DNA of 64,000 nucleotides from Sphingomonas sp. Root720 (GCF_001428605.1 NZ_LMID01000013.1:411042-475041), one strand, 5' to 3'. Positions 8,187 to 17,697 are shown, counted from the stretch's first letter. The notes: generated by a model not told the origin, from the letters alone. A program made the numbers and translations.

Positions 8187-9476
8187 TCAGGCCGGAGCGC
8201 GATCTCGCAGGTCGCGGACGCGGGCGATCTTGCCGGCCGAGCGCGGCAGCGAACCGCATTCGACGATCCGCGTGCGGGCGCTGATGCCGATCACCTCCTT
8301 GACGTAGCCGGCCAGGCGGGCGCCCTCGGCGCTGCCCCGCGCTTCGTCGCACTCGAGGCGGCGTTCGACGATGATCAGCACCTCGTCCATGCGGCCCGGG
8401 CGCGTGATCTCGACCTCGAAATGCGGGGCGAGACCCTCGCATTTGAGCACCTGTTCCTCGATCTGGGTCGGGAAGACGTTGACGCCGCGGATGATCAGCA
8501 TGTCGTCGCTGCGGCCGGTGATCTTCGCCATGCGGCGCATCGGCACCTCGATGCCCGGCAGCAGCCGGGTGAGATCGCGGGTGCGGTAGCGGATGATCGG
8601 CAGCGCCTGCTTGGTGAGCGAGGTGAAGACCAGCTCGCCCTCCTCGCCGTCGGGCAGCACCTCCCCCGTCGCGGGATCGATCACCTCCGGGTAGAAATGA
8701 TCCTCCCAGATCGTCGGGCCGGCTTGCGACGCGACGAACTCCTGCGCGACGCCGGGCCCCATCACCTCGGACAGGCCGTAGATGTCGGTCGCCTTGATGT
8801 CGAAGGCCTCCTCGACCTCGCGGCGCATCGCCTCGGTCCAGGGCTCGGCACCGAAGATGCCGTATTTGAGCGAGCTCGCGCGCGGATCGATCCCCTGGCG
8901 GCGGAACTCGTCGAGGATCGCGAGCATGTAGCTCGGCGTGACCATGATGATGTCGGGCTTGAAGTCGCAGATCAGCTGGACCTGTTTCTCGGTCTGGCCG
9001 CCCGACATGGGGATGACGGTGCAGCCCAGCGCCTCGGCGCCGTAATGCGCCCCCAGCCCGCCCGTGAACAGGCCATAGCCGTAGGAGATCTGCGCCTTCA
9101 TCCCGGCCCGTCCGCCGGCCGCGTGGATCGATCGTGCGACCAGGCTCGCCCAGGTCTCGATGTCGCGCTTGGTGTAGCCGACGACGGTCGGCTTGCCGGT
9201 GGTGCCCGACGAGGCGTGGATGCGCGACACCTGCTCCTGCGGCACCGCGAACATCCCGAACGGATAGGTCGCGCGCAGGTCGCCCTTGGTGGTGAACGGG
9301 AAGCGCGCGAGATCCTCGAGCGAGCGCAGGTCGTCGGGGGTCACCCCCGCCGCGTCGAACGCCTTCGCATAATGCGGCGAATGCGCATAGGCGTGCGCCA
9401 GCGTGGATTTCAGCCGCTCGAGCTGGATCGCCCGCAGGTCCGCCAGATTCGCGGGGCCATAGTCGACCTCAGCCAT
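8187..9476 (-). CDS. paaK: Phenylacetate-CoA ligase
   Basis: This 429-residue AMP-forming ligase converts phenylacetate (or a related aryl acid), ATP and CoA to the CoA thioester, the entry step of aerobic phenylacetate catabolism. Diagnostic sites are the P-loop HASSGTTGKPTVVGYT, the adenine site YGLSEVMGPGVA, and SDDMLIIRGVNVFPTQIEEQ before a C-terminal domain ending in GKIARVRDLR. The ATG at 9474-9476 follows GAGAGGATC and is preferred over a GTG/ATG eight codons upstream. No other paa genes are adjacent, so another aryl acid could be the true substrate. Confidence 0.88.
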   Translation of the reverse strand: MAEVDYGPANLADLRAIQLERLKSTLAHAYAHSPHYAKAFDAAGVTPDDLRSLEDLARFPFTTKGDLRATYPFGMFAVPQEQVSRIHASSGTTGKPTVVGYTKRDIETWASLVARSIHAAGGRAGMKAQISYGYGLFTGGLGAHYGAEALGCTVIPMSGGQTEKQVQLICDFKPDIIMVTPSYMLAILDEFRRQGIDPRASSLKYGIFGAEPWTEAMRREVEEAFDIKATDIYGLSEVMGPGVAQEFVASQAGPTIWEDHFYPEVIDPATGEVLPDGEEGELVFTSLTKQALPIIRYRTRDLTRLLPGIEVPMRRMAKITGRSDDMLIIRGVNVFPTQIEEQVLKCEGLAPHFEVEITRPGRMDEVLIIVERRLECDEARGSAEGARLAGYVKEVIGISARTRIVECGSLPRSAGKIARVRDLRDRAPA

Positions 9477-9622
9477 GATCCTCTCTCCATTCCTGCGCAC
9501 CGAGGGTGCGACCGGCCATCAGGCTCGACGGCGCGGCTCTTTATCTGGACCGGGCCGGCGCTGCCGACAATAAGACGAACCGGAAGCCTGTGCACATGAA
9601 TGACGGGAATCGCCCATGTGCC

Positions 9623-9643
9623 CACCGCTCCGATCGAGCGGTG
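9623..9643. promoter_or_regulatory. Stem-loops in the paaK upstream region
   Basis: In the 342-base gap between paaK and tRNA-Pro, a perfect hairpin CACCGCTC-CGATC-GAGCGGTG is followed by an A+T-rich patch (9642-9690) that could hold the paaK promoter on the minus strand. Just before it, GCACATG and CATGTGC form a second inverted repeat around 9594-9623. Either could be a regulator site or transcript structure. The rest of the gap has no gene. Confidence 0.35.
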
Positions 9644-9818
9644 ATATAATTAAACGTCTGGTCGATCAATATATGAAACGCCCAATTTCCGGGACTCGAA
9701 TCGGGTTTCGCGCGACTCGACCGCCGAATGAAAGCGCGGAGCGGGGAATGAGAGGACGCCGGCGCCGGCCGCCATGCGGCGGTCCGGCGAACTGGGGGTC
9801 TAATCGGTTGGATTTCAA

Positions 9819-9895
<77 letters not shown>

Positions 9896-10027
9896 ACCAA
9901 GGCTGCGCGCTTTAGGGAGGTCTTTCGCGCTTGGCAAGCGCGCGGTTGCCCTTGCCATGCGGAACGTGATAGGCGCGCGCCACTTCGGGGCCCCAACGGA
10001 CCCGCTTTTTCCGGGATACCAGATACG

Positions 10028-10366
<339 letters not shown>

Positions 10367-10373
10367 TCCGACG

Positions 10374-11969
10374 ATGCTCGATTTTCCGCGCTGGAAGATA
10401 TGGTCGATCTGCCTGTTGCTGGCGGTCGGCGTTCTTTTGTCCTTGCCCAGCTTCATCCCCGAATCGGTCGCCGAGCGCGCCGGGCTGAGCGGCCTGCCGC
10501 GCATCAACCTGGGCCTCGACCTGTCGGGCGGCAGCCACCTGATGCTGGAGGCCGACACCGCCGACCTCGCCAAGCAGAACATCGCCAAGATGGAGGAGCA
10601 GGTCCGCACCGAGATGCGCCGTGCCGATCCGCCGATCGCGATCGGCGACATCTCGACCACGGGCGGCCGCCTCTCCTTCTTCGTCCGCGACGCCAGCCAG
10701 ATCGACGCCGCGGTCGAGCGCATCCGCACGCTCACCCAGCCGTCGGGCATGACCGGGCAGCGTGACTGGGACGTGCAGGTCGTCGATTCGACGCGCATGG
10801 TCCTGACCCCGACCCAGCAGGGCCTCAACCAGGCGACCGACGCCGCGATGCAGGTGGCGACCGAGGTCGTTCGCAAGCGCATCGACGAGATGGGCACCCG
10901 CGAGCCGACCATCATCCGCCAGGGTGCCGAGCGCATCGTCGTGCAGGTGCCGGGTCTCCAGGATCCGGCGGCGCTCAAGGCGCTGCTCGGCCGCACCGCG
11001 AAGCTCGAGTTCAAGCTGGTCGACCTCACCGCCGATCCTGCCGCCGTCGCCCAGGGCCGCGCGCCGGTGGGCAGCGAGATCCTCCCCTATGCCGAACCCG
11101 GCCAGCCGCCGATCGCGGTCAAGCGCCGCGCGATGCTGAGCGGCGACGAGCTGATCGACGCCAAGCTCAGCTACAACAGCCAGACCAACGAGCCTGTCGT
11201 CTCGATCACCTTCAACAGCGAGGGCGGCCGCAAATTCGCCCGCGTCACGCAGGAGAATGTCGGCAAGCCCTTCGCGATGATCCTCGACGGCAAGGTGCTG
11301 TCGGCGCCGAACATCAACGAACCGATCCTGGGCGGCCAGGCGCAGATCTCGGGCCGCTTCACCACCGACAGCGCCAGCCAGCTCGCGATCGCGCTGCGGT
11401 CGGGCAAGCTGCCGGTCGCGCTGAAGGTGGTCGAGGAGCGCACTGTCGGCCCCGATCTCGGCGCCGATTCGATCCGGGCCGGCACCCTCGCCAGCGTGAT
11501 CGCCGTGGTCGGCGTGGTGATCTTCATGCTGGTCAGCTACGGCCGCTTCGGTTTCTACGCGAACCTCGCCGTGATCATAAACGTGTTCGTCATCCTCGGC
11601 GTGATGGCGCTGCTCCATGCGACGCTGACGCTGCCCGGCATCGCCGGCTTCGTGCTGACCATCGGCACCGCGGTCGACGCCAACGTGCTGATCAACGAGC
11701 GCGTGCGCGAGGAGCTGCGCCGGGGCCGGTCGCCCACCCAGGCGGTCGAGCATGGCTATAAGGAAGCCAGCCGGACGATCTTCGAGGCGAACGTCACCCA
11801 CGCCATCGCCGGGCTGATCATGTTCCTGCTCGGTTCGGGCCAGGTGAAGGGCTTCGCGGTCGTGCTGCTGATCGGCATCGCCACCTCGGTGTTCACCGCC
11901 GTCGTCTTCACCCGCATGCTCGTCGCGCTGTGGCTCCGCCGCAAGCGGCCCACCAGCATCCATATCTGA
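10374..11969 (+). CDS. secD: SecD, protein-export membrane subunit
   Basis: This 531-residue protein has the SecD layout. The first membrane helix (about 7-24) is followed by a large periplasmic domain beginning INLGLDLSGGSHLMLE, which carries the D1 motif, then five C-terminal helices containing TAVDANVLINERVREELRRG. SecDF uses the proton motive force to pull substrates through SecYEG late in translocation. It lies between yajC and secF with short gaps, so the three are cotranscribed. Its length is normal for alphaproteobacteria. Confidence 0.97.
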   Translation: MLDFPRWKIWSICLLLAVGVLLSLPSFIPESVAERAGLSGLPRINLGLDLSGGSHLMLEADTADLAKQNIAKMEEQVRTEMRRADPPIAIGDISTTGGRLSFFVRDASQIDAAVERIRTLTQPSGMTGQRDWDVQVVDSTRMVLTPTQQGLNQATDAAMQVATEVVRKRIDEMGTREPTIIRQGAERIVVQVPGLQDPAALKALLGRTAKLEFKLVDLTADPAAVAQGRAPVGSEILPYAEPGQPPIAVKRRAMLSGDELIDAKLSYNSQTNEPVVSITFNSEGGRKFARVTQENVGKPFAMILDGKVLSAPNINEPILGGQAQISGRFTTDSASQLAIALRSGKLPVALKVVEERTVGPDLGADSIRAGTLASVIAVVGVVIFMLVSYGRFGFYANLAVIINVFVILGVMALLHATLTLPGIAGFVLTIGTAVDANVLINERVREELRRGRSPTQAVEHGYKEASRTIFEANVTHAIAGLIMFLLGSGQVKGFAVVLLIGIATSVFTAVVFTRMLVALWLRRKRPTSIHI

Positions 11970-11983
11970 TCGGAAACAGAGCC

Positions 11984-12949
11984 ATGCGTCTGCTGAAACT
12001 TGTTCCCGACAACACCAATATCGGCTTCGTCCGGGTCCGGCTGATCGCCTTCATCATCACCGCGCTGCTGACCGTCGCGTCGATCGCCATCGTCGGCGCG
12101 CGCGGCCTCAACATGGGCGTCGATTTCGTCGGCGGCCTGATGATCGAGGCGAAGTTCCCGAGCCCGCCGCCGCTCGATGCGGTGCGCAGCAACATCGACG
12201 GCCTGAACGTCGGCACCAGCTCGCTCCAGCAGTTCGGCGATCCGCAAACCGTGTCGATCCGCCTGCCGATCCCCGAGAGCAGCGACGAAGGCGCGACCAA
12301 CGCCGTCGTCAACAAGGTCTCGGCGGCGCTGCGCAAGCAGTTCCCCGGCGTCACCTTCTCCCGCTACGATACGGTCTCGGGCAAGGTCTCGGAGGAGCTG
12401 ATCCGGAACGGCGTGCTCGCGGTCGTCCTCGCCGTGCTCGGCATCGCGGTCTTCTCCTGGCTGCGCTACGAATGGCAGTTCGGCGTGTCGACCTTCGTGG
12501 CGATCGTGCACGACGTGCTGATGACCCTCGGCTTCTTCGCGCTGACCCAGATGGAGTTCGATCTCAACATCGTCGCGGCCGTGCTGACCATCATCGGCTA
12601 CTCGATCAACGACAAGATGGTGATCGACGACCGTATCCGCGAGAATATGCGCAAATATCGCCAGATGGACATGAAGGCGCTGATCGACCTGTCGGTCAAC
12701 GAGACGCTGCCGCGCACCGTGATGACCTCGGTGACGATCATCCTCGCGCTCGGCGCGCTGCTGCTGTTCGGTGGCCATGTGCTGCGCGGCTTCGCGGCGG
12801 CGATGATGCTCGGCATCATCGTCGGCACCTATTCGTCGGTCTATGTCTCCTCGTCGCTGCTGATCGCCCTCGGCCTCGAACCGCAGCGCTTCGCCGCCAA
12901 GCCGAAGGAAACGCGGCCCGACGCCGAGCGGATCGGCCCGCAGCCCTGA
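11984..12949 (+). CDS. secF: SecF, protein-export membrane subunit
   Basis: The 321-residue partner of SecD starts at ATG 11984 (MRLLKLVPDNTNIGF). An upstream in-frame ATG would lie inside secD. Six membrane helices flank a small periplasmic domain. The motifs GVDFVGGLMIEAKF and IGYSINDKMVIDDRIREN are characteristic. It forms the SecDF complex with the preceding gene, 14 bases away. Confidence 0.97.
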   Translation: MRLLKLVPDNTNIGFVRVRLIAFIITALLTVASIAIVGARGLNMGVDFVGGLMIEAKFPSPPPLDAVRSNIDGLNVGTSSLQQFGDPQTVSIRLPIPESSDEGATNAVVNKVSAALRKQFPGVTFSRYDTVSGKVSEELIRNGVLAVVLAVLGIAVFSWLRYEWQFGVSTFVAIVHDVLMTLGFFALTQMEFDLNIVAAVLTIIGYSINDKMVIDDRIRENMRKYRQMDMKALIDLSVNETLPRTVMTSVTIILALGALLLFGGHVLRGFAAAMMLGIIVGTYSSVYVSSSLLIALGLEPQRFAAKPKETRPDAERIGPQP

Positions 12950-12961
12950 TCGCGCCCGACG

Positions 12962-13342
12962 ATGGTCAGCTTCGACCGTGAGCTTCCGCCCGGCGGACCC
13001 GTCATCCGCGGGTTCGCCGGCACGGCCTTCCGCATCGAGGACCGGATCGTGCCGGGCGGCCTGTGGCTGACCCCGGTCGATGCGCTCGACTGGAACCCGC
13101 CGGTGCTCGTCGACGCGCTGACCGCCGCCCACCTGCCCGATCTGCCGAACGTCGCGCCGACACCCGAATTCCTGCTGCTCGGTACCGGCCCGACGATGCG
13201 CCGCCCCTCCCCGGCCTTCATGGCCGAGATCGAGGCGCTCGGCTTCGGCGTGGAACCGATGGACAGCCGCGCCGCCGCCCGCGCCTGGAACGTGCTGCGC
13301 GGCGAGGACCGCTGGATCGTCGCGGCGCTGATGCCGCTTTAG
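12962..13342 (+). CDS. Mth938-like domain protein (DUF498)
   Basis: This 126-residue protein contains WNPPVLVDALTAAHL and LLLGTGPTMRRPSPA, typical of the Mth938/NDUFAF3 fold. In mitochondria the relative NDUFAF3 helps assemble complex I. The bacterial role is unsettled. In alphaproteobacteria the gene often follows secDF, as here with a 12-base gap, suggesting cotranscription and a membrane-assembly role by association only. Confidence 0.85.
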   Translation: MVSFDRELPPGGPVIRGFAGTAFRIEDRIVPGGLWLTPVDALDWNPPVLVDALTAAHLPDLPNVAPTPEFLLLGTGPTMRRPSPAFMAEIEALGFGVEPMDSRAAARAWNVLRGEDRWIVAALMPL

Positions 13343-13372
13343 ATTTCCTTGACCACCCCCACCGTCATTCCC

Positions 13373-13456
13373 GCGAACGCGGGACTCCATGGACGGCGGC
13401 ACATCCGGTCAAACAGCGTCCCGCAACCATGGATTCCCGCTTTCGCGGGAATGACG
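13373..13456. repeat. REP-type inverted repeat, family B
   Basis: The outer ends are CGTCATTCCCGCG and its complement CGCGGGAATGACG, with inner palindromes around CCGCGAACGCGG and CCCGCTTTCGCGGG and a central CCATGG pair. It lies between convergent genes and contributes the last codons of the glycosyltransferase gene that ends at 13409. Confidence 0.8.
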
Positions 13457-14620
13457 AAGAACCAGCCCGCTCAGATGCTCGAACAGGGCCTCGCTGTTCC
13501 GCTCCCAGGTGAACCGCGCCGCCGCCGCCGCGACCTCGGCCTGCGGGTGCGGATCGGCGAGCACCGCCCTGATTCCCTCGGCGATCGCCGCAGGCGTCCG
13601 GTCGACCAGCCGGCCCGCGGCGGCGCGGTCGACCACCTCGCGCGCGCCGCCGACGTCGGTGATCACGATCGGCGTGCCGCAGGCCAGGGCCTCGACCCAG
13701 ACATTGGCGAGCCCCTCGGACGAGGACGGCGCGGCCATCGCGTCGGCGGCCGCGAACAGGCCGGGCAGTTGCTCGTGCGGCAGGGCGCCGAGCAGCCACA
13801 CCCGATCGCCGAGCCCCGCCTGCTCGACCTGCGCGGCGAGCGCCGCCTGCTCTGGTCCGCGCCCCGCGATCAGCAGCTTGACCCCGGGCAGCGCCGCCAT
13901 CGCCGCGACCAGCAGCGCATGGCCCTTGAGCGGGATCAGGTTGCCGGCACTGACCACGAGCGGCCCGCGCACGCCCAGCGCGGCCTTCGCCGCCCGGCGG
14001 TCGCGTGGACGGAAGGCCGCCTGGTCGACCCCGGTATGATGGACGCGGATGCGCTCGCCCGGAAGGCCCAGCGCGATCATGTCCGCGCGCAGCGCCGCCG
14101 ATACGGCGAGCATTCCGTCCGCCGCCCGCCCCGCCGCGACGATCTTGCGGCTGCAGGCGGGATTCGCGCCCCACAGGTGGATGTCGCTCCCCCGGGCCTT
14201 GATCGACACCGGCACGCCGTGGCGGGCGCCCAGCCGCACCGCCGCCGGGCCGTCGGGATAGAAGAACTCGGCGTCGATCACGTCGAAGGGGAACTCCGCC
14301 CGGATCGAATCGAGCAGCGGCGCCACGGTCCGGGCGAGGCTCCACGGATTGATCCGGCCGCCGATCATCGGCAGGGTCGCGAAGGCCGGACGATGGACCT
14401 CCAGCCCGTTCCAGATCTCCCGCGCGGGCAGCCCGGCGAGCGCGCGATAGGCCGGGTGGCGCTTCGCCAGGCGGGTCGGCGGGACCGCGAACGGCGCCAC
14501 CACGCGGACCTCGACATCGGCCCGTGCGGCGAGCGCGCGGGTCTGCCGTTCGACGAAGCCGCCGAAGCCGGGACGGGTGCGATCCGGGTAGAGTGTCGAC
14601 AGGGTCAGGACGCGCAACAT
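13409..14620 (-). CDS. GT4-family glycosyltransferase
   Basis: This 403-residue GT-B enzyme starts MLRVLTLSTLYPDRTRPG (ATG 14618-14620). A longer frame upstream would cross the promoter shared with bamD. The acceptor half has GGFVERQTRALAAR. The donor half has SAGNLIPLKGHALLV, LLIAGRGPE and the nucleotide-sugar motif SEGLANVWVEALACGTPIV. It probably transfers a hexose to an envelope polysaccharide or glycolipid, substrate unknown. The last 15 or so residues (HSRESGNPW and following) are encoded by a REP element, so the C-terminus has been replaced or extended by repeat insertion. Confidence 0.88.
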   Translation of the reverse strand: MLRVLTLSTLYPDRTRPGFGGFVERQTRALAARADVEVRVVAPFAVPPTRLAKRHPAYRALAGLPAREIWNGLEVHRPAFATLPMIGGRINPWSLARTVAPLLDSIRAEFPFDVIDAEFFYPDGPAAVRLGARHGVPVSIKARGSDIHLWGANPACSRKIVAAGRAADGMLAVSAALRADMIALGLPGERIRVHHTGVDQAAFRPRDRRAAKAALGVRGPLVVSAGNLIPLKGHALLVAAMAALPGVKLLIAGRGPEQAALAAQVEQAGLGDRVWLLGALPHEQLPGLFAAADAMAAPSSSEGLANVWVEALACGTPIVITDVGGAREVVDRAAAGRLVDRTPAAIAEGIRAVLADPHPQAEVAAAAARFTWERNSEALFEHLSGLVLRHSRESGNPWLRDAV

Positions 14621-14711
14621 TGCCCTCACATTAACGTGTTGGGCCCGCTGCGCACCCCCTCTCTTCGCGCCCATTGCGGCGGCGACATTTGCCCCGTAAA
14701 GAGGCGGGCCT

Positions 14712-15497
14712 ATGCTGCGTAAAGTCTCCCGTCCGATCGCGCTGATGATCGCCGCCGCCACCCTGGTTCCGCTGGCTGGCTGCGCCACCAGCAAGAACAA
14801 GGGCGACACCAAATATGTCGCCCGCGACGTGGACACGCTTTACAACGCGGCGCGCGAGCGGCTGGACCGCCACCAGTACAAGCTGGCCGCCGCGCTGTTC
14901 GACGAGGTCGAGCGCCAGCACCCTTATTCGGTCTGGGCCCGCCGGGCGCAGCTGATGAGCGCCTTTTCCTATTATCTCGCGCGCCAGTACACCGAATCGA
15001 TCGCCTCGGCGCAGCGTTTCATCTCGATCCACCCGGGCAACCGCGATGCGCCCTATGCGCTCTACCTGATCGCGATCGATTATTATGAGCAGATCCAGGA
15101 CGTCACGCGCGACCAGAAGCTGACCCAGCAGGCACTGGCTGCGCTCAACGAACTGATCCGCCGCTATCCGGATTCGCGCTACGCCGCCGATGCCCGCGTG
15201 AAGGTCGACCTGGTGAACGACCATCTCGCCGGCAAGGAGATGGAGATCGGCCGCTTCTACCAGCGGCGCGGCGACTGGCTCGCATCGGTCGTCCGCTTCC
15301 GGACCGTCATCGACAAGTACGACACCACCAGCCATGCGCCCGAAGCGCTGCTGCGGCTGACCGAGAGCTATCTGGAACTGGGCGTCCCCCTGGAAGCCGA
15401 GCGCGCCGCCGCGGTGCTGGGCGCCAATTATCCGGGCAGCAAATGGTATGAGCATGCCTATGCGCTGCTCCGCAAGAAGGGCATCTCCGCCAGCTGA
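14712..15497 (+). CDS. bamD: BamD, outer-membrane protein assembly lipoprotein
   Basis: This 261-residue lipoprotein has signal and lipobox PLAGC (Cys about 24). A run of TPR-like helix pairs follows, with the BamD hallmarks LYNAARERLDRHQYKLAA, FDEVERQHPYSVWARRAQ and LIRRYPDSRYAADA. BamD is the essential partner of BamA in folding barrel proteins, consistent with the TonB receptors and autotransporter in this window. It is divergently arranged from the glycosyltransferase across 91 bases. The usual recN neighbour is absent. Confidence 0.95.
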   Translation: MLRKVSRPIALMIAAATLVPLAGCATSKNKGDTKYVARDVDTLYNAARERLDRHQYKLAAALFDEVERQHPYSVWARRAQLMSAFSYYLARQYTESIASAQRFISIHPGNRDAPYALYLIAIDYYEQIQDVTRDQKLTQQALAALNELIRRYPDSRYAADARVKVDLVNDHLAGKEMEIGRFYQRRGDWLASVVRFRTVIDKYDTTSHAPEALLRLTESYLELGVPLEAERAAAVLGANYPGSKWYEHAYALLRKKGISAS

Positions 15498-15547
15498 GGC
15501 TGGCTGTTTGTTTTGCCTCATGCACCGGCGGTCACATCCGAGACCTT

Positions 15548-15681
15548 GGCTATCCTCGCATGAGCTCGGACGCGCGTTCGCGCTTGCCGAGCCCTGGCGG
15601 ACTCCGACGACGAGCTGAGCATCGGGGCGCGACAGCGTCCCGCAAGACCGAACGGCCGCCCGAGCTTATGGGAGGATAGCC
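15548..15681. repeat. Large inverted-repeat element (full copy)
   Basis: Arms at 15548-15569 and 15660-15681 match at 20 of 22 positions and enclose 90 bases. The right arm and its flank (15641-15670) recur almost identically at 17698-17727. The 327-base gap between bamD and fliM holds this element and no gene. It could be a miniature mobile element or a structured RNA. Confidence 0.65.
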
Positions 15682-15824
15682 TGGCCGGGCGGATGCCCGG
15701 CGCCAGGCGCGTGAGCGCCAAACGAACGACGCCCCTCCTCATCAATTCGTTAACCACCTCGACCGTATAGCGAATCCGTCGGGATGGACCCGGCGGCAAC
15801 GGGTTCGGGACATTCGCTGAGTCG

Positions 15825-16820
15825 ATGACGCGCGCAGCTTCCAGTCTTTCGGGTGACGAGGTCGCCGCGCTGATGGACGAACTCAGCGACATCTCTTTCG
15901 ACCAGGAGGGTGCCGAGGCGCCCAAGGTGCGCCAGGCGCGCGACGTCGAGCCCTATGCGCTGGGCCAGCGCAAGGACCGCCCGGTCGCCCACCTCGCGCA
16001 CCTCGAGCGGATGAACGAGCGGATCGCCCGCCGCCTGCGCGACGTGATCGAGCCGATCGCCCAGACCCGCAGCAAGGTCGATCCGATCCCGCTCGAAACC
16101 CGCCGTTTCGACGAGTGGCAGCGCAACCAGCCCGATTATATGAGCCTCAGCCTCTTCCGGGTCCGCCCGGTCAAGGGGATGATGATGATCGCGATCGAGC
16201 CCGGCTTCATCACCAACATGGTCGACGCCTTCTACGGCGGCACCGGCAACGGGCTGACCACCAAGGGCGGCGAGTTCACCCCGTCCGAGCAGCGGCTGCA
16301 ACGCCGGCTGGCCGACGCGATCGTCGAGGTGCTGACCAAGAGCTGGGCCGAGACCTTCCCCCTCCAGTTCGAACTCTCGACCCACGAGACCAATGCCACC
16401 TTCGCCAACATGGTCCGCGCCGACGAGCCCGTGGTGGTGCAGAGCTTCACGATCAAGCCGGGCATGTCGCGCTCGACCCGAATCGAGATCCTCTACCCGC
16501 TCTCGCTGATGCAGCCGATCGAGGACGAGATCGCCGCGCGCACCCACGCGGGCGCCGGCGGCGAGGATCATGAGTGGAAGGGCAAGCTGTTCTCCGCGCT
16601 CGACAATGTCGCCCTGCCCGTCCGCTCGGTGCTGGCGCGGCCGGAGATGACGGTGGCGCAGCTGCTGGCGCTCAAGCCCGGCGACGTCATCCCGGTCAAT
16701 CTCTCCCAGACGGTTCCCCTCCTCGTCGGCAACCGCCGCTTCGCCGAAGGCACGATCGGCGAGCAGGACGGCCGCGCCGCGATGATGATCGAAAGACTCA
16801 ACAAGGAAGTGCTGAAATGA
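15825..16820 (+). CDS. fliM: FliM, flagellar motor switch protein
   Basis: This 331-residue protein begins with the CheY-binding region (LSGDEVAALMDEL). A CheC-like middle domain follows, containing GMMMIAIEPGFITNMVDAFYGG, then a C-terminal SpoA/FliN-like domain (about 245-331) with LLALKPGDVIPVNLSQTVPLLV. FliM builds the C-ring with FliG and FliN and receives CheY-P. Its stop overlaps the fliN start (ATGA). Confidence 0.95.
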   Translation: MTRAASSLSGDEVAALMDELSDISFDQEGAEAPKVRQARDVEPYALGQRKDRPVAHLAHLERMNERIARRLRDVIEPIAQTRSKVDPIPLETRRFDEWQRNQPDYMSLSLFRVRPVKGMMMIAIEPGFITNMVDAFYGGTGNGLTTKGGEFTPSEQRLQRRLADAIVEVLTKSWAETFPLQFELSTHETNATFANMVRADEPVVVQSFTIKPGMSRSTRIEILYPLSLMQPIEDEIAARTHAGAGGEDHEWKGKLFSALDNVALPVRSVLARPEMTVAQLLALKPGDVIPVNLSQTVPLLVGNRRFAEGTIGEQDGRAAMMIERLNKEVLK

Positions 16821-17140
16821 GCGACATGGCCGACGTTCCCGCTGTCCCCGGCGCCGCCGAGCTCACGGGCCGCGACAATTTCCGCTTGCTGGCGGATATC
16901 CCGCTGCGCCTGTCGGTCGAGGTCGGCAGCACGTCGCTTCGCCTCGCCGAACTGATGGAGCTCAACGCGGGCAGCGTGGTCGAACTCGACCGCCAGGCCA
17001 ACGAGCTGCTCGACATCATGGTCAACGGCACGCTCGTCGCGAAGGGCGAGGTAGTGACAGTGAACGGAAAGTTCGGGATAAGGGTGGTCGACGTTGTCGC
17101 CGCCGATGCGCGGCTATCGGGAATCGAACGCCGCCAATGA
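16817..17140 (+). CDS. fliN: FliN, flagellar motor switch protein
   Basis: This 107-residue SpoA-domain protein has LLADIPLRLSVEVGSTSLRLAEL and GSVVELDRQANELLDIMVNG, the FliN signature. The start at 16817 overlaps fliM by four bases. A longer in-frame extension would lie within fliM. FliN lines the base of the C-ring and binds the export ATPase complex through FliH. Confidence 0.95.
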   Translation: MSDMADVPAVPGAAELTGRDNFRLLADIPLRLSVEVGSTSLRLAELMELNAGSVVELDRQANELLDIMVNGTLVAKGEVVTVNGKFGIRVVDVVAADARLSGIERRQ

Positions 17141-17424
17141 TGCTGGATTACCTGTTGCGACTGCTGTTGCTCGTCCCGCTGGTCGCGGGCCTGGCCTATG
17201 GATCGCTCTGGCTGTGGCGCAAGCTCCAGCCCGGCATCGCCATCGGCAACAGGGAAAGGACGCTTCGCGTCGTCGACGCGATCCCCATGGGCGCCACCGG
17301 CCGTCTCGCCGTCGTCGAATTCGCCAATCGGCACATCCTCGTCGCCGTGTCGCGCGGCCGGATCGAGAAGATCGCCGAGGCGCCGGCGGACGGCGCCTTC
17401 GTCCTGCCGGATGAGGACCTCTGA
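17137..17424 (+). CDS. fliO: FliO, flagellar export assembly protein
   Basis: This 95-residue protein has one N-terminal membrane helix (about 3-27) and a small cytoplasmic domain with LRVVDAIPMGATGRLAVVEFANRHILVAVSRG, matching FliO. FliO helps assemble the FliP ring of the export gate. It overlaps fliN by four bases. fliP, normally next, is absent: repeats and then dxs on the other strand follow, so the export gate genes must be elsewhere if the organism is flagellated. Confidence 0.88.
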   Translation: MMLDYLLRLLLLVPLVAGLAYGSLWLWRKLQPGIAIGNRERTLRVVDAIPMGATGRLAVVEFANRHILVAVSRGRIEKIAEAPADGAFVLPDEDL

Positions 17425-17477
17425 TCTTTTGATTCGCGCATCATGCCGAAGCAGGGGCGTTCATCACCACGCACACC

Positions 17478-17609
17478 GTCACCCCGGGCTTGACCCGGGG
17501 TCCCGCTTCTCAGGACAACCTGTCGTGCGGATATGATGACCCGACCGGCGCTCTCCCCCATTCGACGGAAGGGAAAGGAGCGGGCCCCCGGATCAAGCCC
17601 GGGGTGACG
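17478..17609. repeat. REP-type inverted repeat, family C
   Basis: The ends GTCACCCCGGGC and its complement GCCCGGGGTGAC enclose about 105 bases. The left half contains a CCCCGGGCTTGACCCGGGG palindrome. A half copy occurs at 43254-43284. It lies just after fliO, between convergent genes. Confidence 0.75.
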
Positions 17610-17697
17610 GCAGTGGGAGCGTTTCGTCCGCCAATGATGACACGCCCCGCTTAGCATGACGGTTACTGGGTCGATCGTCGGAGCCTGCCAAGGCTCC

